Source: Promethearchaeota archaeon
GTDB taxonomy: Archaea > Asgardarchaeota > Lokiarchaeia > Sigyniarchaeales > SOKP01
Reading direction: 5' to 3'
Length of the DNA stretch: 52,014 nt
NCBI GenBank assembly: GCA_016930515.1
Contig: JAFGGO010000022.1
Location: 1 to 52,014 of the forward strand
How positions within the stretch are numbered: position 1 is the first letter of the stretch; every line of letters starts with the position of its first letter. Below are positions 17,405-27,017 of this stretch, piece after piece. A program made the position numbers and the translations under genes. The notes beneath the pieces were generated by a model, which was not told the DNA's origin, searched no databases, and saw nothing but the letters and a program-made list of their open reading frames with translations.

Positions 17405-20400
17405 ATGAATACGAACCTTGAAAAGGCTGAAAATGCAATTAAATACTTTGAATTAGCCGAAAAATTCGAAGAATCAAAAGATTGGGAAAAGGCTATCGAG
17501 AATTACGAATTAGGTGTCGAGAACCTCAAGCAAAGCGGATATTTGTCCGAGCGTGTTGAAGAAATATATTCGAGAATCGCCGAATTAAACAACATTATAA
17601 GCAGGAAAAAGCAAATTCAACTCGAAAAAACTCAAGATTATAAGGATAAATTAGAGGGCGAAGCTTACGCCTTGTTAGATGGTGCGAAAAAACTGGAGTC
17701 TGAAGGTTTTCTTCAAGACGCAATCAAGCAATACATGACGGCCGTCACGGCTTTTATTAAAGTTGGATGGACCGAACAACAACTCGAATCGATTCAAACC
17801 AAAATGCTTGCTCTTGCAGAAGTCGTGGATAATCGACGTGAAAGCGAGGCTCAACAACAACAAGCTGCATCGCAAATAATTCATCCCACCTTGCTCACGC
17901 CACATTTTCAAGCAGGATCTGGAGTTTTTGAAGGAGGGGTCAAGAGGATAGAAACTGTTAAAAAATTTGAGGATAAAAAGAAAAAAGAACAGGAAATCCA
18001 GGACGAATCCTTTACTCACTTAGATAAAGCTCGCGATCTCGAACAAAGAGGAGAATTCGATCAAGCAATCCAATCGTACGAATTAGCTATCAAGCTATTA
18101 GATTCAATTGGATGGGTTGATCAGACGAAAAACCTTCGTGTTGCCGTGCAAAAGATCCAGCAGAAAAAATTAGATTCAGAGAGATTTAAAACGCAAAAAA
18201 TGCCTTCCTTGGATAGTGAGACCCCCAAAACCAAGATATCTACTGAGATTCAAGAAAGCGACAAGGGAGATAGAATAAGAAAATATCAAGAATTGAAAAA
18301 AAAAGAGCAAGCAATACAAACACAAGCCTTTAACTTCTTAGAATCTGGTAATAGGCTTGAAAGAAATGGAAATTACGAGGAAGCAATAAGTCAGTTTGAA
18401 AAAGCCGTAGAATTGTTTCAATCAATCGAATGGCATTCATACATTCAACCCATCTTGAACTTCATCGATAATGTGAAAGAAAAACACCAAAATGAGCTTC
18501 AAGCGATTGAGATTGGCAAGAAAAGGCAACAAGACCTAAAGCAGTTGCAGGACAGCATTTACCTGAAAAATAAAGAGCAGTTTGTTCAATCAACTCAAGC
18601 ATTACAAGAGAAAAGACAGAAATTTTTGGAAAAGAGAAGGGCTCAATTGCAAAAAGAACAGGAATTTTTTACCTTGGTAAACAAGGCCGATGAAACTCTT
18701 CAAAACGCCGCAAACTTGGACCTCGCACTTCATGCCTATCAGCAAGCATTGGATTTAATTAAAGATCTAGGCTCGGGATGGGAAACTCAAGTCATTACCA
18801 TACAAAATACGATAGATCACGTGCAAAAACTCAAAGAATCACAAGAGCTCAAGCTCCTTAAAGAAAAGCAAAAGATCGAAGAACAAAAGCGCGAGGAACT
18901 TGAGTTTCAAAGGCAAATTGCAGAGCAATTGGAAAAAGAAAGAAATAGGCTTCGAGAGAAAGAACTTGTTTTCAAGGAAAAACAGGAAGACTTGCAATAT
19001 CTTCAAAAAAAGAAGGAAGAAGCCTTCAAATTTCTTGATACTGCTCAGATTTATACGAGAAAAGAAGACTTAGATAAAGCTATTCACGCATATCAAAATG
19101 CGGCAATGTTATTCGGTGAAATCCATTGGTCAGAGGAGATTCCGCTTATTGAAAATTCCATAACTGAACTTGAAAGAAGGAAGAAAGAAAAACAACTTGC
19201 AAAGCAAAGAGAACTCCAAAAAGAGCTGGAACGAAAAAAGCAAGAAAAGGCATTACAAGACGAAATTTCAAATCAATTGGAGCTCGAACGACAAAAAATA
19301 AGAGAAAAAAGAATCTTCTTAAAAGAGAGGGAAGATCAGTTGGCATTTCAAGAAAAAAAAAGGGAAGAAGCCTTCAAATTTCTTGATCGAGCTAATCAAT
19401 TGTTAAATGAAAGCATGTTTGAGGCTGCTATTGAAGAATATCATTCCGCAGCAAACATTTTTGCACAAATAAACTGGAGTGACGAGGTTAACTCGATCCA
19501 GAACGCCATAATAGAAATCGAGAATAAAAAGCGCGAGAAAAACTTGAGTGAGCTAAAAAATATACAACAAAAACTTGAAAAACAAAAAGAAGAGCGTGAA
19601 TTTCAAGCGTTTTTATCGAACCAAGCTAATATTGAAAAAGAGAAATTAAAAAAGAAAACCCTTATTCTCCGAGAAAGAGAGCAAGAATTACTTTTTCGCG
19701 AGAAAAAGAAGGAAGAAGCCTTCAAATTTCTTGATCGAGCTCAAAAACATATTATCGAAGGACAGTTTCAAGAAGCAATAGATATATATAATAATGTCGT
19801 AAATATTTTTGCTTTAATACAGTGGGACGACGAGATAGTCCATTTAAAAAACGCAATTAAAGAAATCGAGGTAAAAAGATATCAAAAGGAATTAGCGGTC
19901 CAACAAAAACATCAATTAGAATTAAAACAAGAAATTGAATACGACAATTTTGTTGAGACTATTAAGTCCTTAAAATTCAAGCAAGAAACAAGACAAAATG
20001 TTCAGAGAGAAGCTTTAATCAAAGAATCTAAAAATGCTGCTCAAATCCAAGCAAAACAAGATCAAGCTTTTAACATCATGGCGGAAGCGGAACTCCTCCT
20101 CAAACAAAAAAGTTTTGATAAATCCATTGAAAAATATAAGACTGCAATTGATCTTCTGAAGAGCATCGGTTGGTCGGAGCCTTATCTTAAAACATTGCAC
20201 GATGGGATTAACCTAATTGCAATAAAAAAGGATCAATACCAAAAAGAAAAACAACGCGACCTGGAGCTTGAAAAAGCTAGAAAGGACGAAGAATTCCTTT
20301 TTCAACTTAAAATTTCGGATCAAATGTTAAGTGAACAAGAAAAATACAAGACCAAGGCGATTGAATTAAAGAAAAAGGAAGTTCTCTTAAAAGAAATGGA

Positions 20401-22372
20401 AAAAAAGCGCTTAGAATCTTTTAACTTGCTAGATGAGGCAGAAATGCTTCTAAACCAAGGGAAATACGAAGAATCAATCGATTTATACAAGCAAGCAGAA
20501 TTATATTTAAGCGAAATTCAATTTCCTACGGATTCTATTAAAGAAACGATCCAAAAAGTACGGAACAAACAAAAGGAAGACGAATTAAGGAGGATTAAAA
20601 CCGAAGAACAAGCTTTAAGGTCCCAACAAGAGGAAGCCATGTTTCAAAGAACTCTCGTGGAAAAGATGGAATCAGATAAGCTCAAGATGATCAAACGAAA
20701 GAAATCAATAAGAGAACAAGAAGAAATAAGTGCTTTAATGGAAAATAAAAAAAGAAAGGCTTTCGACATGTTAGACGATGCGGAAAACTTCACGAAACAA
20801 GCCTATTACGACAAGGCATTTCAATATTATCGTTGCGCCGAACTTGCTCTAAACGAGATTCATTTTCCTACCGATTCGCTCAGAGAAGTTATTGATAAAG
20901 TTAAACAGATGAAGAATGATGCCGAAAATTTAGAGAAACGAAAACTAGAAGAACAACTTAAGCAGCAGCAAGTTGAACTTGAATATCAAGATAAGATCCT
21001 AGAAAGCACGAAAAAAGAACAAGCAAGGCTTCGTTTTAAAGAATTAAAACTTCGTAAAATGGAAGAAATCAAACAGTCGTTCGAAACTCGGAGAAAGAAT
21101 GCCTTTGAAATACTCGATCAGGCAGAATCAATGCTCCGCAAGAACGAATATGATGGCGCAATTGGGGCATATAGGAAAGCCAGTATCATTTTAAACGAAA
21201 TTAACTTCCCCACCGATTCAATTAAAGAAGCAATTGTAAAAGTTACCAAACTCAAAAAAGCAAAAGAGTTGCGAGAAGAACGAGAGCTTAAGGCTGAACT
21301 TGAACGATTAGACGAAGATAAGCAACTTAAAACAATCATTGAAAAAAGACAAAAAGAAGAACAAAAGAAGAAGATCGCCCAAAAACAAGCCTTAGAAGAG
21401 CGAGAGCGGATGATTCAGGAAAAGGCAAGTCATCGGGAGGTCGCGTATCAACTTCTTGATAAAGCTTCCAAGCACTTAAAAGGCTTAATGCCCGATTACG
21501 ACGCCGCTATCTCTTTATACGCTCAAGCTCGAACAATCCTTACCGAAAATGTTGGTTGGGAGCCAGAAATTAAGCACATTACCGAATTAATAAAGGATCT
21601 CCAAAAAGAAAAAACTAAAATGATCCAGAGAAAGCAACTGGAAGAACAGGCTCAAATAAAAAGACAAAAAGAATACGAGGCGTTTCAAGAAGAGATTCGG
21701 AAAAGACAACTCCTCTTGGAACAGCAAAAACAAGAACAAGAGAAAAACTATCAAGAAATCGTTCAAAAGCGACAAAATTACGATCAATTAAGAGAACAAG
21801 GCTTAAAACTCATTGAAGAGGGTAAAAAATTTGCTTCAAATTACAATTTTTCAAAGGCGTACCAACTATTCGAAGGAGCAATACATAAATTCAAGCAGAT
21901 TGGATGGAACGATGAAATAAGCTATATCCAAACCGAGATTAAGAATACTAGAGCATTAGAATCTAAGATTGAAAGTGAACGACGAAACATGGAAGAACTT
22001 CGGAATGCGGTAAAAATAAAAAAAGAACATGAAAAACAGCAGATAGCAGAACAAGACAAGATTAAAGAAGTTGCTGTGGGAGAAGTTGGAAAAATAACAA
22101 ACCAAGTAACTCAGATGATCGAGCACCAGAAAAAACTTGAATTAGAACGAGCCCAACAAGAACGGGAACGAATTAAAAACGAGGCAAAGGATTTCAGAAC
22201 TAAAATGGGTTCGATGATTCGACTCAAGCAGGATCTCCTATCGGAAATGGAAAAAACAAAAGATCTAGAGCAACAAACAATAAAAAATTTAGAAAAAAAG
22301 AAGGAACAAGAGCACGTGAACGATATTGCTAAAATGATTAAAGAAGCGGCTAAAAAGAAAAAGGAGGATTAA
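17405..22372 (+). CDS. Giant protein of 14 TPR-like helical hairpins joined by charged coiled coils
   Basis: A 1655-residue protein built from one repeating plan. A two-helix unit of about 55 residues (typical: EEAFKFLDRA, then F..AI..Y..A..IF..I.W, then a third helix ending in I..K) is followed by a 40-70 residue Lys/Glu/Gln/Arg-rich coil. I count 14 units, starting near residues 6, 70, 200, 300 and so on to near 1470. Units 6-8 share almost the same opening, and units 10-12 share FPTDS in the loop, so some arose by recent duplication. The hairpins resemble TPR or MIT-type helical bundles. There is no membrane segment or signal peptide. It probably forms an elongated cytosolic scaffold. E1 begins 148 bases downstream on the same strand. 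Confidence 0.85.
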   Translation: MNTNLEKAENAIKYFELAEKFEESKDWEKAIENYELGVENLKQSGYLSERVEEIYSRIAELNNIISRKKQIQLEKTQDYKDKLEGEAYALLDGAKKLESEGFLQDAIKQYMTAVTAFIKVGWTEQQLESIQTKMLALAEVVDNRRESEAQQQQAASQIIHPTLLTPHFQAGSGVFEGGVKRIETVKKFEDKKKKEQEIQDESFTHLDKARDLEQRGEFDQAIQSYELAIKLLDSIGWVDQTKNLRVAVQKIQQKKLDSERFKTQKMPSLDSETPKTKISTEIQESDKGDRIRKYQELKKKEQAIQTQAFNFLESGNRLERNGNYEEAISQFEKAVELFQSIEWHSYIQPILNFIDNVKEKHQNELQAIEIGKKRQQDLKQLQDSIYLKNKEQFVQSTQALQEKRQKFLEKRRAQLQKEQEFFTLVNKADETLQNAANLDLALHAYQQALDLIKDLGSGWETQVITIQNTIDHVQKLKESQELKLLKEKQKIEEQKREELEFQRQIAEQLEKERNRLREKELVFKEKQEDLQYLQKKKEEAFKFLDTAQIYTRKEDLDKAIHAYQNAAMLFGEIHWSEEIPLIENSITELERRKKEKQLAKQRELQKELERKKQEKALQDEISNQLELERQKIREKRIFLKEREDQLAFQEKKREEAFKFLDRANQLLNESMFEAAIEEYHSAANIFAQINWSDEVNSIQNAIIEIENKKREKNLSELKNIQQKLEKQKEEREFQAFLSNQANIEKEKLKKKTLILREREQELLFREKKKEEAFKFLDRAQKHIIEGQFQEAIDIYNNVVNIFALIQWDDEIVHLKNAIKEIEVKRYQKELAVQQKHQLELKQEIEYDNFVETIKSLKFKQETRQNVQREALIKESKNAAQIQAKQDQAFNIMAEAELLLKQKSFDKSIEKYKTAIDLLKSIGWSEPYLKTLHDGINLIAIKKDQYQKEKQRDLELEKARKDEEFLFQLKISDQMLSEQEKYKTKAIELKKKEVLLKEMEKKRLESFNLLDEAEMLLNQGKYEESIDLYKQAELYLSEIQFPTDSIKETIQKVRNKQKEDELRRIKTEEQALRSQQEEAMFQRTLVEKMESDKLKMIKRKKSIREQEEISALMENKKRKAFDMLDDAENFTKQAYYDKAFQYYRCAELALNEIHFPTDSLREVIDKVKQMKNDAENLEKRKLEEQLKQQQVELEYQDKILESTKKEQARLRFKELKLRKMEEIKQSFETRRKNAFEILDQAESMLRKNEYDGAIGAYRKASIILNEINFPTDSIKEAIVKVTKLKKAKELREERELKAELERLDEDKQLKTIIEKRQKEEQKKKIAQKQALEERERMIQEKASHREVAYQLLDKASKHLKGLMPDYDAAISLYAQARTILTENVGWEPEIKHITELIKDLQKEKTKMIQRKQLEEQAQIKRQKEYEAFQEEIRKRQLLLEQQKQEQEKNYQEIVQKRQNYDQLREQGLKLIEEGKKFASNYNFSKAYQLFEGAIHKFKQIGWNDEISYIQTEIKNTRALESKIESERRNMEELRNAVKIKKEHEKQQIAEQDKIKEVAVGEVGKITNQVTQMIEHQKKLELERAQQERERIKNEAKDFRTKMGSMIRLKQDLLSEMEKTKDLEQQTIKNLEKKKEQEHVNDIAKMIKEAAKKKKED

Positions 22373-22520
22373 ATCGTCAATTTTCGATTCTCTAAATTTT
22401 GAACATCATTTTTTATTTTTTATCTTACTGTAAAAATCTTATACGACTTTTCCTGACTAAAAGGATTTAAATTTTAATGAAAGAATTACTAATATAACAC
22501 TAAAAATTCGAGTAAAAAAT

Positions 22521-24113
22521 ATGGTAGAAAACAACGATCAAATTTTTAAATCTCGGATGTTTGCAAGACAGCAACTCATCGAAGGTTGGGACCAACAAGT
22601 TCTCGAAGACGCTTGCGTGCTTATCATTGGAGTTGGTGCCCTGGGGTGTGAGATAGCCAAGGATTTCGCCTTGATGGGTATTGGCAAACTCGTTTTGGTC
22701 GACTTGGATACGGTTGAGACTTCGAATCTCTCGCGTCAAATGCTCTTTCGGGCAGGAGATGAGGGGAGACCAAAAGCAGAAGTAGCTGCTCAACGACTTA
22801 AAGAAATGAACCCGTATTTGAAGGTTGAATATCACTTTGAGAAATTACAAAAACTTCCAATGTCAGTTTACGAGGAAGCAGATGTTGTCATTGCGGCGCT
22901 GGACAATTTTAACGCTCGTTTGGATCTGAATAAGATTTGTCTCAATATGAAAAAACCCATGATTGAGGGTGGAACGGTAGGTTTTGAAGGACACATTCAA
23001 ATCGTCATTCCAAAGGGCGCTGGTATCGCTTATAAGGATAAAGAGCTTGAAATTGATAAGATCGTTGAGACCGAGCTGTGGTATTTAGACGAGGAAGAAT
23101 ATCCCGAATATTTTGAAGCCGAACGAATGATAGGTGAATTGGAAGAAAAGATCGAAAAATTAAGGGAGAACATCGTAAGACCTATTATCTCGAAAATACG
23201 CTCTCGAGTTGAGGAAGAATTCGACGAAAAACACGCGCCAGAATTGTTAGACCAAACACCTTGTTATCGGTGCGTTGTTCCAATCCCCCCCCCTGATGAC
23301 AAGCTTGTTGCGGCGTGTACATTAAAGGGTTTACCGCGGAATAGGAACCATTGCGTGATAAAAGCAGAAGTGGATTACGAAAAAATTCACGGAAAGAAGC
23401 CTGACCTGACGGTTGACGATCAAGTCGTTGAATTGAAAAAATTGGCCCAAGAACAGTTAGAGCAGCTAAGAGAACGCGTTTTTAAGGAAAATGTTGCTGA
23501 AGAAAAAATGACTGAAATGAGCCCGGAAGAAATACAAGAATGGAAGAATAATATTAAAGAAACCTTCGGTCCAGATTACAAGTTCGAGGAAATGGAAAAT
23601 ATTTTGGGAAACAAGATCGCAGCTATTCAATCGGTAAGTTCCATAATCTCCAGCTTGGAAACCCAAGAAGCCTTGAAAATCCTATTCCGAGTCAAGGGGA
23701 GGGACATCGGACCGCCCATGGATCCTCCATATTTAAATTATAATGGCGTATATGGGTTATTCGAAGGATTAAATATTACTAAAAGAGACGATTGCTTGGC
23801 TTGTGGCAATATAAAAGGAGAGGAAAATGTTCAGATAGTGCTTGAATTTAACGCAAACATCGCAAAAATTTTTTGGGCTTTGAAACAAATCGAAATTCCA
23901 TTGAATCAGGACGAATGGATGATTATTAATCCAGTTACCAAGGAGATTTATTGGGATCCCAATTCAAACAATCCGATTTTTAAGGATTTGAGCGTCCCTC
24001 TTCAAGCAGAATTGAAACTCAGGAATAACGATACCGTCACCTTAACTCCCGTGGGAAATGCTAGGTTAGATTCGGAAATAAAGAAATACAATGTTGTTAT
24101 CCAGTTTATGTGA
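22521..24113 (+). CDS. E1-like ubiquitin-activating enzyme (ThiF/UBA superfamily)
   Basis: A 530-residue adenylating enzyme. The nucleotide site has GVGALG at 37-42, then VLVDLDTVETSNLSRQMLF at 58-76 with the adenylation Asp and Arg, and ALDNFNAR at 126-133. Two CxxC pairs (CYRC 248-251 and CLAC 425-428) form the structural zinc site. ACTLKGLPR at 265-273 matches the E1 active-site pattern, giving Cys266 as the thioester cysteine. A helical insertion lies at about 200-240 and another at 300-345. Residues 430-530 look like the beta-grasp ubiquitin-fold domain that recruits E2. This is closer to eukaryotic UBA2/UBA3-type E1s than to bacterial MoeB/ThiF. An E2 gene lies 2.4 kb downstream on the other strand. 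Confidence 0.9.
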   Translation: MVENNDQIFKSRMFARQQLIEGWDQQVLEDACVLIIGVGALGCEIAKDFALMGIGKLVLVDLDTVETSNLSRQMLFRAGDEGRPKAEVAAQRLKEMNPYLKVEYHFEKLQKLPMSVYEEADVVIAALDNFNARLDLNKICLNMKKPMIEGGTVGFEGHIQIVIPKGAGIAYKDKELEIDKIVETELWYLDEEEYPEYFEAERMIGELEEKIEKLRENIVRPIISKIRSRVEEEFDEKHAPELLDQTPCYRCVVPIPPPDDKLVAACTLKGLPRNRNHCVIKAEVDYEKIHGKKPDLTVDDQVVELKKLAQEQLEQLRERVFKENVAEEKMTEMSPEEIQEWKNNIKETFGPDYKFEEMENILGNKIAAIQSVSSIISSLETQEALKILFRVKGRDIGPPMDPPYLNYNGVYGLFEGLNITKRDDCLACGNIKGEENVQIVLEFNANIAKIFWALKQIEIPLNQDEWMIINPVTKEIYWDPNSNNPIFKDLSVPLQAELKLRNNDTVTLTPVGNARLDSEIKKYNVVIQFM

Positions 24114-24263
24114 ACAAATATTAAAAAGTAGATATTATTACGATCACATTTTTTACTCTATTTTTAATTGATTTTTCATTGTTTTGGTATTAAAAATGTT
24201 TAAATAACATAACCCTCTCTAGCTTGTCAGATTTATTTTAAAAATATTCTTTTGCGAAGCATC

Positions 24264-24632
24264 ATGACGAAAAAGAAAGTATTGATCGTGGACGACTCGT
24301 CGTTTTCAAGAGCAATGTTAAAGAAGATCGTGAATTCTACTGATTTTTGTGAAGTGATTGGGGAAGCTTCCAACGGTGAAGAAGCCGTCGAAAAATTCAA
24401 CAATCTAAAACCCGATCTCGTTACTATGGACATTATCATGCCCGTAAAAGGGGGTATAGAGGCAATTAAGGATATCCTGCAAATCGATAAGAAAGCCATA
24501 ATTATCATTGTTTCGACTATAAACGAAGAAACATTAGGTCAAGAGATGCCAAAGGAAGTCAAAGGGTTCGTAAGAAAGCCGTTTAAATCGGATGGCGTTA
24601 TCGAAGTCCTGCAACAAGTTGTAAAAAGCTGA
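24264..24632 (+). CDS. Stand-alone CheY-type receiver domain
   Basis: A 122-residue response regulator made only of a receiver domain. The acidic pocket is Asp10/Asp11, the phosphoacceptor is Asp56 in VTMDIIMP, the switch residues are Ser84/Thr85 in IVST, and Lys105 is in RKPF. The pattern SSFSRAMLKKIV after the first strand is typical of CheY. I chose the ATG at 24264; an upstream TTG at 24252 would add four residues. No CheA, histidine kinase or flagellar gene is in the window, so its kinase and output partner are elsewhere. It follows the E1 gene on the same strand after a 150-base AT-rich spacer, so it may have its own promoter. Confidence 0.92.
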   Translation: MTKKKVLIVDDSSFSRAMLKKIVNSTDFCEVIGEASNGEEAVEKFNNLKPDLVTMDIIMPVKGGIEAIKDILQIDKKAIIIIVSTINEETLGQEMPKEVKGFVRKPFKSDGVIEVLQQVVKS

Positions 24633-24636
24633 TTCT

Positions 24637-25248
24637 TTATTCTATCTTTCGTAGATTAGATGCCAATGAGACGAGTTCATTGATGGGATATGCATCAATC
24701 TTGGCATTTCGTCCCGTTAAAATGTCGCTTTGTAAGTCTCCAAAATATACCATTTCCTCGTTTTTTAAGCCAAACTTATCCTTGATAAGTAACAACCCCT
24801 CTGGATTGGGCTTCCATTTTCTCACGTCTTCCCTGCCCACGATAAAATCGAACTTATCGTAAATCTTTGCGAACTTTAAGGCTTTTTGTACGGTTTTTCT
24901 CATGTTTAGAGATAAAATTGCGAATATGGGCTTGTTCTTGATACCAAACAATTTGTAATTGTTGATAAAAAAAATAGGATCTTCTAGAACCTCAATTTTC
25001 TCTATTTTATCAAGTTCGTATCTTTTTATTAATTCAAAAGTTTTTTCAAGCTCGTTTTCGTCTCCCTTGCTCACGATTATATCGAGATATTCAGACACTC
25101 GTTTAAAAGTCCTTTTTTCACCATAGTTATCCAAGCACCTCTTACTTAATTTCTTACGTAGATCGTCCCAATTCACTTTAAGGTGTAAAATAGTACCATC
25201 TAAATCAAAAATAATCGCTTTTTTATTACTAAACACGCTAATCATCAT
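24637..25248 (-). CDS. HAD-superfamily hydrolase (phosphoglycolate-phosphatase-like)
   Basis: A 203-residue HAD phosphatase. Motif I is FDLDGTI with nucleophile Asp15 and acid/base Asp17; motif II is in the ILSLN region near 107; motif III is the lysine in RKWKPNPEG; motif IV is YFGDLQSDILTG. A helical cap of about 70 residues lies between motifs I and II, as in the PGP-like C1 group. The substrate could be phosphoglycolate or another small phosphomonoester. It ends 4 bases from the convergent CheY gene. ATG codons 1 and 2 are both possible. Confidence 0.88.
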   Translation of the reverse strand: MMISVFSNKKAIIFDLDGTILHLKVNWDDLRKKLSKRCLDNYGEKRTFKRVSEYLDIIVSKGDENELEKTFELIKRYELDKIEKIEVLEDPIFFINNYKLFGIKNKPIFAILSLNMRKTVQKALKFAKIYDKFDFIVGREDVRKWKPNPEGLLLIKDKFGLKNEEMVYFGDLQSDILTGRNAKIDAYPINELVSLASNLRKIE

Positions 25249-25462
25249 AAAATATCTTTATTTTTGGTAATACTGGCTAGTTTAAAGATTTTGACCTCCT
25301 AAAATTCTTCAATAACGATTACACATTCTTGCTTTTTCAGGGACAATCGAAATCTTTATAATAAAAAGCTTTACTTTATGATTACAACTTCGATTATTTA
25401 TTAATGAATGTCTTAAATAATGGTTGTAATTCAAAAATCTCTAAGTTCTCGGGATATTTTAA

Positions 25463-26371
25463 ATGATGATGGAAAATATTGCTCAAAAAATAAGAATTCT
25501 CCTAAAAGGCTTCCCTCTCGTTCAATCAATGTTTTACTTCGGTTATCGAGTTGTTACTGATACAAAATCAAAACTTAAGATTATGCGCGGAAACTGCGCT
25601 CTATGCGGTAAATCAACGCTTATGATGTTTGAACGATATAATTTACGAGAGTCGGGATGGTGTCTCTTTTGCTCGGCCAGTACGAGGTATAAAGTAATTG
25701 GAGAACTCGTGAAAAGGCTTATTGTTATCAAGACAATAGGATATCAAAAAAAGATTAACCCGTTGGAATTAAAAAACTTAATAAATAAGCTCAACTTGAA
25801 GAAATATCCCCTTAAAACGATTGTAAAAGTTAATAAATCTCGTGATTTCAAGATTTATGAACCAAGCACATTAGGGGCGATACATAATTCTTTAAAAAAA
25901 TCGAAAATTCTTATCTCGAGCGAATTTTTTCCCGATCCTCACCTGAAAAGCGGTGATGTGTTTAAAAACGTGCTTTTTGAAGATCTCCAATCGCTTTCTT
26001 TCCCAGATAATTATTTTGACTTGGTTATAACGCAAGATGTGCTCGAACACGTGCAAAAACCATTTAAAGCTTTTGGAGAAATTCATCGCGTCTTGAAACC
26101 GGAGGGCATTCATCTATTCACGGTTCCTATAGGAAATAATAAAAAAACCTTTCATTATTTTGACGAAAACGGGAAACAACTGGTTCAAAATTTAGTTTAT
26201 CATGTTGATCCATTACGGACCGAAGGAGCACTTGTTTTTACCCAATTTGGTACCGACATTGTAGATAAGTTAAACGATTACCAATTCTCGTCGTTTTTCT
26301 ATCGCTCGGATATCGACCCTCGTTCGGGCTTTTTAGGCCCTGTTAGGTTGATAATTTCAATAAAAAAATAA
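25463..26371 (+). CDS. SAM-dependent methyltransferase with N-terminal zinc-binding segment
   Basis: A 302-residue protein. Residues 40-75 hold CALCGK and CLFCS, four cysteines likely to bind zinc. The class I methyltransferase domain follows from about 130: a diverged motif I region, then LSFPDNYFDLVITQDVLEHV with motif IV, and HRVLKPEGIHLFTVP as the typical type-11 methyltransferase ending. Similar proteins are found in glycan and polysaccharide clusters, but no glycan gene adjoins it here. The first ATG (25463) or the next one (25466) could start translation. The substrate is unknown. Confidence 0.78.
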   Translation: MMMENIAQKIRILLKGFPLVQSMFYFGYRVVTDTKSKLKIMRGNCALCGKSTLMMFERYNLRESGWCLFCSASTRYKVIGELVKRLIVIKTIGYQKKINPLELKNLINKLNLKKYPLKTIVKVNKSRDFKIYEPSTLGAIHNSLKKSKILISSEFFPDPHLKSGDVFKNVLFEDLQSLSFPDNYFDLVITQDVLEHVQKPFKAFGEIHRVLKPEGIHLFTVPIGNNKKTFHYFDENGKQLVQNLVYHVDPLRTEGALVFTQFGTDIVDKLNDYQFSSFFYRSDIDPRSGFLGPVRLIISIKK

Positions 26372-26498
26372 AAAACTATACATTATAGATTAATTTAAAT
26401 CATTTTAGGGTAAATTATTTATTCTTCCTATTTTTAAATTGATTAATTCAAATTTGTTAATATATCTAAAGAAAAAGTGAGAAAAAAATCGGTTAAAA

Positions 26499-27017
26499 TT
26501 AATCCATTGCGTATTTCTGAGTCCATTTCTTCGCTTTTTCGAAGAATTTCTTTTGGTTCCTGAAATATTGCTCTCCCGCCTCGTGATTGAGGGGATCGCC
26601 AGGATTGAAAAACGGAGGCTCGACGTGCATCATGCCTTTCAAGGCCTCGATGATGTTGGTTAACGTCTTGCTTGGGGTCCACCCGGATGCGCCCGTAGAA
26701 GCGTCAACCTTGCCGACCAGGTCGGGATTGATCAAGTCGAGGCAAATGTTTAATTTTCCTGGTGGTATGCTCGAATCGATGTTAGGGTGCCACATCAAGG
26801 TTACCGCATATGCGTAGGGCGGTTGGAAGGGATAATTTTCGGGAAACTTGATTTCAAACACGAACTTGCCTTTTTCGTATGGGGTTTTTTCCTTGCCGAT
26901 GATGGTCAAGCGTAAGTGATCGATGCTCCTTCCCCAAGGCTCGAGAATGACGAGCTTATCTTCTTTATACGCTTCTAAAGCCTCGGTATAGTCTGTCTCT
27001 TCTCTAATCGTAATCAC
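26499..27017 (-). CDS. Ubiquitin-conjugating enzyme E2 (UBC fold)
   Basis: A 172-residue UBC-fold protein. It shows the strand and loop YEKGKFVFEIKFPENYPFQPP at 47-67, the HPN tripeptide at 77-79 whose Asn stabilises the thioester oxyanion, and the catalytic Cys92 in GKLNICLDLI. GWTPSKTLTNIIEALKGMM follows at 112-130, then NPGDPLNHEAGE, the conserved end of the fold. An insertion of about a dozen residues lies between the cysteine strand and the GWTP segment, recalling loop-extended E2 subfamilies. It would accept ubiquitin from an E1 such as 22521-24113. The coding sequence is richer in G and C than its neighbours. No RING or ubiquitin gene adjoins it. Confidence 0.93.
   Translation of the reverse strand: MITIREETDYTEALEAYKEDKLVILEPWGRSIDHLRLTIIGKEKTPYEKGKFVFEIKFPENYPFQPPYAYAVTLMWHPNIDSSIPPGKLNICLDLINPDLVGKVDASTGASGWTPSKTLTNIIEALKGMMHVEPPFFNPGDPLNHEAGEQYFRNQKKFFEKAKKWTQKYAMD

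Noticed and set aside
22521..24113. Plain MoeB/ThiF sulfur-carrier adenylyltransferase
   Set aside because: The protein is 530 residues, has an E1-type ACTLKGLPR cysteine motif between the two zinc pairs and an extra C-terminal domain; MoeB and ThiF are about 250 residues.
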